From assembly GCA_941918925.1 (NCBI GenBank), contig OW799233.1, forward strand, positions 73,341,578-73,405,577: DNA of 64,000 nucleotides, in the 5' to 3' direction. Made by a program: the position numbers and the translations under genes. Below, piece by piece: positions 10,721 through 22,300 of the stretch. The notes beneath the pieces were generated by a model that searched no databases, was not told where the DNA came from, and was given only the letters and a program-made list of their open reading frames with translations. The DNA comes from Phyto melanocephala. Taxonomy: Eukaryota > Arthropoda > Insecta > Diptera > Rhinophoridae. Position 1 is the first letter of the stretch. Every line of letters begins with the position of its first letter.

Positions 10721-11890
10721 AACATTTGAAAATTCTGAAATAAGATCATTCCACTTTCTAAGAGACTCTGTTAAGATGTCTTCGTCCCACTCTAACCCTT
10801 CTAACAATAACTGTTGCATGAACATTTTTGCTCTAATCACTATAGGCGCTAACCATCCCGCTGGATCAAACAGCTTTGCGATAGATGAAAGGATCTGACG
10901 TTTTGTTAATTTTGTTGACTTTTCTATTGGATTAAAAGTGTATGTGAATGAATCCGAATGTGCGTTCCATTTAATACCAAGGGTTTTGGTATTACTTGTT
11001 TCCTTAAAACGTAAAATTCTGAATCGTATAAATCTTCTGTTGGTAAATTCGATAGCAATCGGGGATCATTTGCAGTGATTTTTTTTAGTGGGAAACCAGC
11101 TGATTTAAGTGCATTAATGAGTTCGGTTTGAGCTAATAGTGTATCTTCTAGTGAGTGGCCTCCTGAGAAAATGTCATCCACATGTGTCTCTGACCGAATA
11201 ATTGAGGAAGCCTTTGGATATTTTGTTTTTGAGTCTGATGCTAATTGATCAAGTGTACGAATGGCTAGAAAATGTGCACAATTAAATCCAAAGTTACTGT
11301 CTTAAGATGATAATCTTTGACTGAACTATTGGGATCGGTTTGGAACAAAACTCTTTGGTATGGCCTATCATCAGGATTTAATAGAATTTGGCGGTACATT
11401 GTTTGTATATCGCCATTAAATACAAATTTATATTTTCTCTAATTGAGAATAATAGTAATTAAATAATTTTGTAGGGTAGGGCCTGTATATAGAATATCAT
11501 TCAATGAAAATTGTGATTTCGTTTTCCTGGAAGCGTTGAAAACTACTTTGACCTTAGTTGTCTTATGGTCTGGACTAATCACACCATGGTGAGGTAAGTA
11601 AAATGAAGTATATTTTCCTTTGTGTACTGTCTCCATAGATGAAGTTTCCTCCACGTGATCAAGTGTCAAGTATTCTTGCAGGACTGCTCTATACTGGGAT
11701 TTTAAGTCAGGATGTTTAGCTAGAGTTTTTTCCATTCTTGTATATTGTGCTAAAGCCACAAACCAAGACGATCCTAGAAAAATACTATCGGGTAAATTTA
11801 CCTTGAAGGGTAATCTCACAACATATCGACCATTCTCCCGTCGTGTAATAGTTTTTGAATAGAACTCCTCACAAAACTCGTCTTCAACTA
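10721..11890 (-). pseudogene. BEL/Pao reverse transcriptase
   Basis: Pieces read in order: SFYLPHHGVI...VKVVFNASRKTKSQFSLNDI...GPTLQ (11620-11450), the palm region near 11400-11200, then the catalytic box. That box reads H-V-D-D-I-F-S-G-G instead of the normal Y-V-D-D, with a CAT codon at 11182-11184. The fingers/palm linker is broken by indels near 11440 and 11280. Inactive. Confidence 0.75.
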
Positions 11891-11924
11891 AATCCGGCTT
11901 TACGGACGGTATCTCTTCCTCTTC

Positions 11925-12736
11925 TCAAAACTTTTTTAAAAGCACATTGAGATTAGAAACTTGAGATGTAAAAACTGAGGTTGTGAAGGTTTGAGTGCTA
12001 TAAGTTTTATTAGGACCACTAAGTACCAATCCAAATATTGTATTATAGGCTGACACATTGCCACAAAGGTTTTTTCTTATTCCATCAATATTTATGAACT
12101 GTTCGTAGTCATTGCCTAAAATCATATCTATTTGGGATGCTTTGTTGAATGTTGGGTCAGCGAGATCCAAATGCTTGAGTTCTTCTGCATGAGGGATTTC
12201 AAAGCTAAATGCGGGAAGCTGTTTCGTTAATTTGGGTAGAATTATTGCTTTAATAGGGATTCGCATGTTTGCTTTCCTGGCATATATTGCGAATTCACTT
12301 TCTTTCATGGATGACTGTTTTTGTCCTCCAATGCCCACAATTTCATAGTGAAACATCTGATAAGGAAGCTGAAGGCGACTTCTAACTCTTTCTGTTAAAA
12401 ATGTCCGCTGGGAACCAGGGTCTATGCTCGCCTCTTAACTCTATTTGAATTAATGCAATACGCAACAGTGCTTGTGGAGAAATTTGATTAAATTTGTCGA
12501 GAGCTTGTGAGTCTTTCAGTATGATAATCTTTTCAATAATTTGCTTACTGCTGATGAAATTTTCAGCAGTTGGGTTTTGTGTTGATATTTTCGTTTGTTT
12601 AGGGTTTTCAATTTTCTGACTCATTCTCTGCGAATTTCTTGTCATATGTAATAACGTATGATGCTCCTTTTTGCAGTAAATACATGTATGTTTACTTTTG
12701 CAATTTGTTATGATATGAGATGATCCCAAACAATTA
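11925..12736 (-). pseudogene. BEL/Pao zinc knuckle and A17-type protease
   Basis: It starts with a C-x2-C-x4-H-x4-H knuckle (CIYCKKEHHTLLH, about 12690-12650). The protease follows with its active-site segment ASIDPGSQRTFLT (about 12425-12390), then FHYEIVGIGGQK, MILGNDYEQF and GLVLSGP, the usual order in BEL elements. A frameshift separates the active-site region from the rest at about 12380. Confidence 0.7.
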
Positions 12737-12738
12737 TT

Positions 12739-13850
12739 TCAAAACTGATTTTGAAATACATAATCAATTCTCTGCTGTACAATAAATTCTCTGAATTTAG
12801 GACAGGTTCTGAGGGGATGATCTTCTTTGCAAAGTTTGAACATTAGAGGTAAATTCTCATGCGATGTGTATGTATGTACGTTGGGATGTATAGGTTTTGT
12901 AAGACTGAAGACATCTTTAGAAATTCTGATAATTGTCAGTTGCTCTACTGCTTCGTATCTGTCTACCAAAAACTGAGACATTTGGGACCATTGTGGAAGC
13001 TCTCGGGGTGAGTTGAGCGATTGTTCCCAAAGTGATAGATTTTAGTGGATATTAACCGAATGAGAATCGGATCCCAACTTTCTACATCGATACCAAGAGT
13101 TGTTAAGGTAGGTAATGAATCGTTTACTGCAGATTGGATTTTTCTTATTGACTCACTGTCTTCTTTTTTCGCCGCCGGGATATCGAAAATAATATTAATC
13201 TGATTGTCTACAAGAACACGTTTATTGTCGTAGCGTATTTGCAGAGCATTCCATGCGAGTTTGAAGTTGTCATTCGACAAGGGATACCGTTTCACAATAT
13301 CAGCTGCCTCTCCTTTCGTTTTATTGCGCAAATGGTAGAGTTTTGTTACAGGGGAGAGTTTCGTGTAGTTTATATACACTGCAGTGAACATGTCCCGAAA
13401 TGATGGCCACTGTTCATACCTACTACTAAAGACTTCTGTGTCGAAAGGGGGAAACTTTATGCAATTGCCTGAATTCTCTTGGATGGTTTGTGTAGATATG
13501 GGAGGGGGCATAGAATAGCGAGTTGATTGGAACCCAGGGGTTTCCATTGAGTTCAATTTTGTCGTTTTTATCAGATCAATAATTTTAGATGTACATTGAT
13601 AGTACGCTTTTTTACACGCTTCAAATTGTTCTGTGGCTTCCTTTCTGAATTCGGGTGTAAGTTCCGTGTTCTTCGACAGCATAACATCTTCATCGAGACC
13701 ATCTTGCATCTAGGTCTTTTAATTTGACTTCGAGCACTGACTCATGCTGCTCTTCTATGGGTGTTTCGTAAAACCTTTCGCAGGATTTCTGCAAGCGCTC
13801 GATACCGAATTCGAAGTGCTCTTTGACAGAAATCTTTAATACACTGGCTT
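12739..13850 (-). pseudogene. BEL/Pao gag
   Basis: The N-terminal coding sequence can be followed from about 13850 (VKEHFEFGIERLQ) through a frameshift near 13712 into a long ORF with the DUF1759-type core (IKFPPFDTEVFSSRYEQWPS, LYHLRNKTKGEAADIVKRYP, AWNALQIRYDNKRVLVDNQI). The C-terminal part (12981-12739) carries a zinc knuckle, FKLCKEDHPLRTCPKF, whose first Cys has become Phe. The start codon was not identified. Confidence 0.8.
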
Positions 13851-13860
13851 TTATTATTCA

Positions 13861-15049
13861 CCCTGATTGAAGGGTTATAATTGACAATATGAGATGTGAA
13901 CGAGCAATAATTTAATATCACCCAACTAGGTCTGATAAGTCGTTAAGAATGGTATTAAATGGGTATATGAATGCCCATAATCATTTTAATTTATTGGTTT
14001 TATAAAAAAGGGTTATAAAATATATTTGAATGCAATCGAATAAGTGAAACTATGGGTTCAGTTCCAATTAAATTTAGAATATAATAAAATAAGATAAGTA
14101 TTAACTGAAAATTCTCTTACTTATTTGTAACTAAAAGCAATAAATGAAAGTGCAATGGATAATTGTACGTTTTTAAATTATTTTATTTTTATTTTTCGTA
14201 CACATTTTCAGTGCTAATATAAGTATGTATATAAATTGTTGAAATGGGTTATGTGTACTTGCGAATTAACTATTGTAATTATTAAAAATGTTGTAGAAAG
14301 TATCTAGGGTATATTTTTTTTTTTCTCATTTACATATATATTTATACATTACGAAACTTTATAAAGATTCTTCATTTTGAACAATTCGATTGTTTCGTGT
14401 TTTGAAATTTATTTCAACAGTAAACAAATTTTCATTAAATTTTTTTGCAATTTGTGACCTAATAATTTCTTTAATTTGTATTTTCCTTCTTTTAATGTTT
14501 TATTTTTGAAGTTTATTGTGTACTTTATATGTATGTATACATCTTCATGGAAATATTGCTTCATATTTAATCGCGTGTTTTTAAATTTTTAGTGAACCAA
14601 TAATTTATTTATAAAAAAATTTTCATATATTTTTAATTTTGTGGTAAATTGTTGATCTGCGTTTAATCCCTCAGTGGGTTAAAAACGATGTTTCAACACT
14701 TTGAATGTAACTCTATTTCGTACTTGTTACAATAGCTACTTTTAATTTTTTTTTTTGATTTCAATTACATTTATTTGAAAGAAAAGGCACTCAATGATCA
14801 TTATGAGTTTAAATTGTTAGTTCTTAAAGTGTTGCCATTTTTGTTCAATGTTGCAACCTTTGAATTTCCATGAATAGACGTTGCTTGTTAGGTGATTAAA
14901 TACTTATGGGGAAAAAGTAAATGTACTGATCTATCCTTTACAATATTATGCGCTTTTTCGAAGTTATCATAAGTAATGTATCAAAGATTAGAATTTATAA
15001 TGATTATTTAATGATCATCAATAACCAATGATTTAATTAAATTTCTATT
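13861..15049. other. AT-rich spacer upstream of the BEL gag
   Basis: This would be the place for the BEL leader and 5' LTR, but no sequence like the LTR at 7487-7955 is present. No ORF or RNA gene was recognised. It is very AT-rich, with T-runs near 14310 and 14748. Confidence 0.4.
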
Positions 15050-15053
15050 GTAT

Positions 15054-15078
15054 TGTAGCAGTTTCTACCCTACCCACA
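15054..15078 (+). repeat. Gypsy-B 5' LTR remnant (25 bp)
   Basis: It begins TGTAGCAGTTTCTACCCT, aligning with the first 18 bp of the 3' LTR (TGTAGCAATTCCTATCCT), and ends ACCCACA, similar to the CCCCACA end of the 3' LTR. The 295-bp LTR has therefore collapsed to its two ends. GTAT precedes it. Confidence 0.6.
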
Positions 15079-15080
15079 AT

Positions 15081-15096
15081 TGGTGGCCCCGACATT
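15081..15096 (+). promoter_or_regulatory. Gypsy-B primer-binding site, tRNA-Trp-like
   Basis: TGGTGGCCCCGACATT lies two bases after the LTR remnant. It resembles the TGGTGACCCCGAC start of a tRNA-Trp primer site, with one mismatch in the first 13 bases. CsRn1-clade elements are known to prime from tRNA-Trp. Confidence 0.55.
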
Positions 15097-15102
15097 AAAA
15101 AA

Positions 15103-15715
15103 TGATTAAAACTATGGACAGTGACAAGCAAGAGCAAAATCTAGGACATCCTTTCGTGCAAACATCATTAACTCCTGGTACATCGGCAGGTAACAGCGAG
15201 AATAATACTATCGTTAATAAAGTGTCCGTGAAAGTGCCTCCTTTTTGGCCGGAGCAACCTGAAATATGGTTCGCATAAGTAGAAGCTTAATTTAACATTT
15301 CTGGTATAAACAGTGATATATCCAGATTCAACACTGTAGTTGCTGCCATTGAAAGTGGAGTTTTATCTCAAATATCTGACGCCATATTAAATCCACCAGA
15401 GAGAGACAATTACAATAACCTCAAATCATGTATTATAGAAAGGTACTGTGATAGCGAGCAAAAAAAAAATTCAAAAGTTAATCTCGGAGATTGATTTGGG
15501 AGATAAACGTTATTAAACGAACTAAGTGGATTTACAAAAGGTAAAATAAGCAATGACTTTCTGAAATCACTCTGCTTACAGAGATTTCCGGCGCAAGCAA
15601 GAGCTATACTACAAGCTTCAAAGGCTATCTGCCAGAGCTAGCGAAGCTCGCGGACTAAATACTGGAAGTATCAGACTATCAACAAGTTGCGGCAGTCTCA
15701 AAACAACAACACCTA
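15103..15715 (+). pseudogene. Gypsy-B gag
   Basis: From ATG at 15103 the frame gives MIKTMDSDKQEQ, then VSVKVPPFWPEQPEIWFA, which is the typical gag start of this clade. The gag core follows: FNTVVAAIESGVLSQISDAI, then NPPERDNYNNLKSCIIERYC and GKISNDFLKSLCLQRFPAQA. In-frame stops (about 15277 and 15290) and a frameshift near the A-run at 15463 break it. No zinc knuckle is visible before protease. Confidence 0.7.
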
Positions 15716-16239
15716 CCAGATGACACAAATATCCGCATACAAATTGTTCGCCTTATTATTTGTGATAAAAAGACAAGTATTAAATTTTTGGTTGACACAG
15801 GTGCCGATGTGTCAGTAATTCCTCCAAACAAAAGCTATAAAAAAACAATAACATTCAACTCCAACATTTTGCGCAGCAAGCGGTTCGTCGATCAAGACAT
15901 ACTGCCAACGCCGTTTAGATTTGTCACTTGGCTTGCGCCGTAATTTGTCTTGGAATTTTTACATCGCCGACGTCAACAGTGCAATCATAGGGTCCGATTT
16001 TTTAAGATTTACTCGTTGACACAAAATTAAGTAAACTAGTCGATAGAATAACATTATTAGAAACAAAAAGCAGTTTTTTAGAAAACGTATCAATAAAAGT
16101 TTAAGTTACTAACGTGGTCAAAAACACAAATTAAACGTCGTTTTTCGATATTAATATTGATATTAGTTTGAATAAACGAATTACCAATGCTTTACCATTT
16201 TTGACTGTATTTCAGAACTATGCACTATATTTTCAAACT
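15716..16239 (+). pseudogene. Gypsy-B protease and linker
   Basis: The translation shows FLVDTGADVSVIPP (about 15785-15826) with the retropepsin D-T-G-A active site intact. After a stop at about 15941 a decayed frame continues through the protease end and the linker toward RT. It breaks off at about 16240, where AT-rich palindromic DNA starts. Confidence 0.7.
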
Positions 16240-17045
16240 TAATTTTGAAAATCATCTAATGTATTCCAAAAGTTATTAATTAAATTTCAAAAATAGTAAA
16301 TAGAATTTCAAATTGGTAATTGAATTTCAAAAATAAAGAGTTGAATTTTAAAGTTATCTATAATATGTAAATTCAATTGATTTGTTTCTTAAAATTACAA
16401 TAATATACCATTAATAATTTTGGAATACTATTTATAACTTAAAAAACATCAATTGTAATTGACAAATTATCAATTTTTAAGTAGACTTAGGGCCATTATT
16501 ACAACTTGCCGTTAGCTAAAGGCAGGATTTTGTTTGGCAGATAAATGGCTTTGCATTATAAACCCTTAATTTCTTATTTTTTATTCATTAAATATTATTA
16601 ATATTAATAATAATAACAATAAAAAAATGGAAGTTGTAATAATGCAAAGTTATTTATTGAGCAGACAAAATCCTACCTTTAACTAAAGGCAAGTTGTAAT
16701 AATGGCATTTTATCATGCATAGAAATTGTTATTGTACTTAAAATATTTAACAATATTTAAGAAAATAATATTTAGGCTCAACAAAAAGAAAACATTTCTT
16801 GTTAAGTCGACTATAATATTATTTTTAATAATTTTTTGAAGTTTGTTTTAAAGACAATAACAAGTTTTATGAACAATAAAGTAAAGTCTACTTTAAAATT
16901 GATAATTTGTCAATTACATTTGATATTTTTTAAGTTATATATAGTAATCCAAAAGTATTAATTAAATATCGTTTAAAAAAAAAATTCTAAAAAAAAATCA
17001 ATTGAATTTTAAAAATGAATACATTTGATGATTTTTAAAATTCAA
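16240..17045. mobile_element. AT-rich foldback element
   Basis: Left sequence (aattttgaaaatcatctaatg at the edge, then ttggaatactatttataactt and gacaaattatcaattttta to 16487) recurs in reverse complement on the right (16885-17045). The whole is thus an imperfect inverted repeat of about 800 bp. It separates the Gypsy-B protease from RT and contains a second inverted-repeat element. No ORF. The superfamily and target duplication were not determined. Confidence 0.55.
16492..16706. mobile_element. Nested MITE with long terminal inverted repeats
   Basis: The left end GCCATTATTACAACTTGCC and the right end (reverse complement identical for 19 bases) form terminal repeats that extend imperfectly for about 65 bp, through gcaggattttgt and ctttgcatta. 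About 80 bp of AT-rich DNA lies between the arms. It has no coding capacity. It lies in the middle of the larger foldback. The superfamily cannot be told, because the target duplication is unclear. Confidence 0.65.
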
Positions 17046-17342
17046 TAAATAATTATACAACACAAATAGAGGTGGTACAGTTATATAAAAGAAAATAATT
17101 TATGCTTACAAAAAAAGTTAATTCAAAAACAAATTATAAATATTTATCAGTTTTTTTGTACACATTTAACAATGAAATTTTTTCCTGTTTCATTCTTCAA
17201 AAAATTACAAAATTCAATACATGTATATCCAAAAACAGTACAAATATAAAAAAAACAGTACTTTTTCGTACTGTTTTAGGTATTGTGAATATAACAGTAC
17301 ATATTACAAAAAACAGTACATGTACTGTTTAAAACGGTACGA
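17046..17342. other. AT-rich segment with GTAC-type inverted motifs
   Basis: It contains repeated AACAGTAC / GTACTGTT words (near 17230-17330) that can pair with one another, and it ends GGTACGAATGGCAACCCTA just before RT coding resumes. The reverse complement of that end (TAGGGTTGCCATT) looks like a DNA-transposon terminus, but no partner end was found. Confidence 0.4.
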
Positions 17343-17858
17343 ATGGCAACCCTAGCAATAACGTTTCCCGATAGGTACCCAATATCATACCTTCACGATG
17401 TCACTAGTATCTTGTATGGTAAAAAAATATTTTCGGCTATTGACTTGCAACGCGCATATCACCAAATACGTATTGAACCCGCAGATATACCCAAAACAGC
17501 AATTTTGGCGCCTTCTGGCTTGTTTGAGTTTTCGTATATGACGTTTGGGTTACGAAATGCTGGCAAAACTTTTCAGCGTTACATCGATAATTTGTTGCGA
17601 GGTTTGGATTTCACGTTTGCTTACATCGATGACATTTTAGTGGCCTCTGCAGACGAAGAGCAGCATGAAAGAGATTTACCTGAAGTTTTTGACAGATTAA
17701 GAAAAGGAAACCTGTCAATAAACGCCGACAAGTGTCAACTCGGACAAACAAAGCTTACATTTTTATTACACACAATAAGCAGTGAAGGGCTACGTCCACC
17801 AAATGATAAAGTGGAAGCTATTCGTAATTTTAAGAAACCTACAAGGCCAAAGGACTAA
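17343..17858 (+). pseudogene. Gypsy-B reverse transcriptase
   Basis: The frame reads [47 protein letters not shown] and [11 protein letters not shown], with the catalytic YIDD intact near 17622. The N-terminal fingers before PDRYPI, about 100 residues in the family, are missing; they lie at the junction with the AT-rich insertion. Coding continues after a stop at 17856-17858 as KEFLGMINVYRPF. Confidence 0.85.
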
Positions 17859-18516
17859 AAGGAATTTTTAGGCATGATAAATGTTTATCGACCGTTTCCA
17901 CAACATGCAACAAAACATCAAACTGTATTACAAGATCTTATTACCGGAAATAAAAAGAACGACAGAACAAAAATCATTTGAACCCCGGAGTCATTATCAG
18001 CTTTTGAGGCTTGTAAAAACGATTTGGCTAACGTAACCCACCTTAGTTACATGTCATCTCATGGTAAGCTAACGTTGACTGTAGATGCGTCAGATTCTGC
18101 AGTCGGGGCCGTACTACACCAAGTCGTAGATGGGTAGCCTCAGCCGCTTGGTTTTTATTCTAAACAACTTACTGATGCTCAAGGCATGTATAGTGCTTAT
18201 GATCGTGAACGGCAGTGTACCGTTCTACATTTTAAATATGCATTAGAGGGGCGTACGTTTACAATTTTTACGGACCATAAACCCCTCGTTTACGCGTTTA
18301 ATCAAAAAAGCAAAAAAGCTCCACCAAGAAGGGTCCGGCAATTGGACTTCATTGTCAATTTTCTACCGACATTCGCCACACAAAGGCAAGGACAACAACA
18401 CAGCAGACTGGCTATCCTGAATCAACAGTGTGATGTCTGATATTTACTATTGATTTTGACGATGTGGCAACAAAACAAGACAACGATGCTGAACTAAAAT
18501 TATTTCTGGACTCAGG
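17859..18516 (+). pseudogene. Gypsy-B RNase H domain
   Basis: Frames give AFEACKNDLANVTHLSYM, LTLTVDASDSAVGAVLHQ (RNase H first Asp), FYSKQLTDAQGMYSAYDRE and FTIFTDHKPLVYAFNQ, the normal order for Gypsy RNase H. There are stops at about 18136 and near 17980, and the ORF from 18186 ends in a shifted frame. The sequence then reads ELKLFLDSGKDSS and is cut there by the LOA LINE. Confidence 0.8.
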
Positions 18517-18529
18517 TAAGGATTCGTCT
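18517..18529 (+). repeat. LOA LINE target-site duplication, left
   Basis: TAAGGATTCGTCT at 18517-18529 is repeated exactly at 23177-23189. Removing one copy and the intervening LINE restores the Gypsy-B frame (GKDSS then FKLTRF). Confidence 0.9.
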
Positions 18530-18867
18530 GGGTAGTCATCTTGAAGCGATGCGGGGGCTTACGTGCAGAGTTGCACAACTAAGAACTACCTTTCCCTGCC
18601 TGTCAGCGTCTGTTTTCTCCTATGTGGGGACGGCTGATGGACTCGGCCACTGGGTGGTTTTCCCTCTCTCATTCGGATGGGACCACCCAGTATTGCTGTG
18701 ATTGGCCCTATGGACCACGGCTGGTCTTCACCAGGGAGTTGTAGACTCCCTAATCCACGGTGGGACTACATACGCCAAGGGATGCATGGCCAGGAGGGAG
18801 CCTGGTCGCTAGTATGTGAACTCTGGATACTGGTTGACCTCCAGTTTCAATTTAGACTTGCCTGTGC

Positions 18868-19305
18868 ATGTGGGGCTCTGTGCGGGTCGACTTTTCTTTC
18901 CCCAATACTCGTGGGAACAAGATTGATTCAACGGAAGTTTCGAATGAAAATTGTGGTAATCGGGGAACTTCGAAAGGGACGGACAATGAAGCCTTGCAAA
19001 AGGTGGAGAGGTTAGTCTCTGAGGATACTCCGATTGGACGTGACCAATGGAGAGATCGGATTGAGATGGACATTGAAGCCTCGCAAGAGGTGGAGAGGTT
19101 AATCTCTGAAGATACTCCAATGGGTAGAGAGTTAAAGGTGAAGGACATTAATGTATCCGCCCCGGCAGGAGTGGAGGCATCTGTCCAGATCACGGAAACC
19201 TCGGACCGCGACGCGAACTCTGAGTCTATGCCTTTGGATAGAACCGAGAGGCAGAGACTAAAAAGGAAACGTCGGAGGGGCAGGAAGGCTATTGAAAAGA
19301 TATAA
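18868..19305 (+). pseudogene. LOA ORF1 remnant
   Basis: The frame encodes about 145 residues, including two tandem copies of a roughly 29-residue unit (KVERLVSEDTPIGRD and EVERLISEDTPMGRE), then a basic tail (RQRLKRKRRRGRKAIEKI). A TAA at 19303 separates it from ORF2 in the same frame. LOA ORF1 proteins normally end in CCHC knuckles; none are here, so most of ORF1 seems deleted. Confidence 0.5.
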
Positions 19306-19323
19306 AATCGCATCGATAGCCTT

Positions 19324-22300
19324 ATGGATGAGGAGACGACACCTGAAGTAGAGGGAACAGGGAAAAGGTTTAAGGGTGATAAACCCAGGAACTTTGACCC
19401 GAACCAACTACGGAAGGTGGAAACTCTGTGTGTATATCAACTGAATCTGCATCATAGCAGAGCGGCTTCGGCGGTGATGATGCGATGTTTTGTGGAGGAT
19501 GGGTTGGATATAGCCTTGCTACAGGAACCATGAATTGTTATAGATAACATCATGGGCCTGTCTCGTCAGACCGCCAGTCTGTTTCACTCACAGACGGGGG
19601 GGAGATTGAGGACGTGTATCCTGGGGCGTCACGGTGTGTGTGCTGTGCCGATGACGCATCTCTGTTCGCCGGATCTTACGGTGGTAATGATAGGCGCGGG
19701 TTCGGGATCTTTTCTGGTGGCATCGGCTTACCTACCCTATGACACATCGGACTCCCATCCTTCGGAGGAGGTTAGGAATCTGGTGGAGTTCTGTAGGTTG
19801 AGGGGTATGCCTCTTGTCATGGGCTGTGATGCTAACTCACACAGTACTGTATGGGGCAGTACGGATGATAACCACAGGGGACGGCAATTGCTGGAGTTTG
19901 TGGAGTGTCATGACCTGCTGGTCCTGAACAGGGGTGTCGAGCCCACCTTCATGGATGCACGTAGGGCGGAGGTAATCGACATCACCTTATGCTCTGTCGG
20001 GATGCTGGATAGAGTTGGGGATTGGAGAGTAGTGGACAGATTGACCATGTCTGACCACAGGGCTTTCCAGTTTGAGATTCTATATGGTAGGAGGCGGAGG
20101 AAGGCGCGTAGGCGTATCAGGGTTCCGAGGGATACGGATCGCACTAAGTACGAGGAGTGCCTCTCGGCACTTTCGGGAAGTGTTCCACACCGGGCACTCC
20201 GGAACACGGAGGATGTTGAGCGGACGGTGGAGTGGGTAAACTCTACTGTCGGACTTGCCTTCGAGAGTGCGTGTCCTCTCACGGTGGATGAAAAGGATTC
20301 TACTCCATGGTGGAGTAGTGAATTGGAATCCATGAAGAGGGACACGAGGAGGGCCTTTAATCGTTACATGAGGGACGAATATAAGGCGAATAAGAAGTAG
20401 CTGAAGAGAACTTAGGAAACGAAGTACGTGGAATTCTGCTCCGGCGTGATGGATACATCTGAAGTGGGGAGGCTGCAAAGGATGGTATCTAGAGGCCTTG
20501 TCTCCAGAATGGGGCTTATTCGCAGGAGCGATGGTGGCATGACGGAGACGATGGAGGGGACGTTACAGTCGCTGATGGAGGTACATTTTCCTGGAAGTTT
20601 CATTTCGAATGACTCATGGGTTCCCGTTAACAGGGGAGCCAGTGAGGTAAGGCGAAGGGATGCTGAAAAGATAGTAACTCTTAATGGGGTTAGAAGTGCA
20701 ATTTTGTCTTTTGCCCAATTTAAGGCGGCTGGAATGGATGGGATATTTCCTGCATTACTACAGTGGGGTATGAACACTCTACTTGTGGTGATTAGGGAAA
20801 TATTTGTTGCCTGTCTTTCGACAGGGTATATTCCGGTGGCTTGGAGGGAGACCAGGGTGGTTTTTCTTCCCAAACCGGGGAAGAGGGACTATACGGAGGC
20901 TAAGTCGTTCAGGCCGATCAGTCTTACATCCTTTTTATTGAAGGCAATGGTAAGGGTGTTGGTTGACTTCCTGGAGGAGAACACGCTGATGGATAGGCCA
21001 TTGAGTGGGAGTCAGCACGCTTACAGAGCTGGGAGGTCTACTGAGACAACCCTGCACGAACTGGTGAGGATTGCTGAGAGGGAGATTTTCAATGGTGATC
21101 TGGCTTTGTCCGTATTTATGGACATAGAAGGCGCTTTTGATAGGATCTCTTTTGATAAACTGGGAAATGCTCTCGATGAGCGAGGGGTCGATTCTGTTGT
21201 GGTGAAGTGGATCGGCGCCATGCTCAGATGTAGGGCAGTGAATCTCAGGAGCGGAAGCACCAGGATTCGGGGAAGGGTGGTCAGGGGATGTCCGCAAGGG
21301 GGGGTCTTATCACCTCTGCTGTAGAACATAACTGTGGACAGCCTTCTCAGGAGACTGGAGGTAATGGGCATACATACGGTAGGGTATGCGGATGATGTGG
21401 CAATTATGGTTGGTGGTAAGTTCATGGAGACCATTTTAGGTTGCATGAGACAGGCGCTCAGAGTAACCGCAGAATGGTGTTGTGAACAGGGACTAACCAT
21501 AAATGCTGCTATGCTGTTCACGCGGAAAGGGAAGGGCATAGAGATTGAATCCTTAATGTTTTTTTAAAACTGAGATCAACGTGTCCAGAAAATTAAAATA
21601 TCTGGGGGTAACGCTGGATATGAAACTAACCTGGAATGATCATGTTGAGACAAGGGTACAGAAGACAAGAGGATTCTGCATCAGTGTAAACGGGTGTGCG
21701 GTCGGATGTGGGGAATCTCACCTAAGGAGGCACACTGGATTTACACAGTGGTGGTGAGACCGACGATCACTTACGCATCTGTTGTCTGGTGGCCGAAGGC
21801 CTCTCAGGCGACGATTAGGCGGAAGCTGGACGGGGTTCAAAGGATTGCTTGCATTGGTATATGTGGCGCGATACGTACCACACCAACAGAAGCGATAGAG
21901 GCAATGCTGGGATTGCTGCCGTCGGACTTATTTGTAAGGGAGACGGCGGCAAGATCGGCGATTCGGATGCGAAGCGATGGCATGTGGTATCGCTTTGGAT
22001 CGGTTTTGGGGCTTAGGAGAATCCTGGACATCGTGGATAAAGGGGTTAGGGAGGCTCAGATGCCAATGGAGCGCATGAGTCGGGTGAAAGTGGTCGAAAG
22101 GCTGCATCACACGCTCATGGCGGATGGATTCGTGCACGATGAGTGCATGGAGAATGACATCAGTATCTTTACTGATGGGTCCTTTATGGACGGAAGGGCA
22201 GGTGCTGGTGTGTACTCATCTGAGTTGAACTTATCCCGCACCCTGAATCTGGGTAAGTACGTGTCAGTCTATCAGGCAGAAATGCTTGGTTTGCTGCACG

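Larger units (their letters stand above)
7487..13860 (-). mobile_element. BEL/Pao LTR retrotransposon, degenerate
   Basis: Minus-strand BEL/Pao element in the order gag (DUF1759-like), zinc knuckles, A17-type protease, RT, RNase H, integrase, an extra zinc-knuckle ORF and a 3' LTR (7955 down to 7487). All the pol domains can be recognised, but frameshifts and stops break them at least eight times. I see no matching 5' LTR upstream of gag (13860-15050), so the element is 5'-truncated or the LTR was lost. The LTR was identified by its near-identity to the isolated copy at 33995-34475. Confidence 0.85.

Noticed and set aside
18677..19015. 112-codon ORF in the LOA LINE 5' region
   Set aside because: It overlaps the better ORF1 candidate in another frame, has no recognisable motif and begins in what looks like leader sequence.
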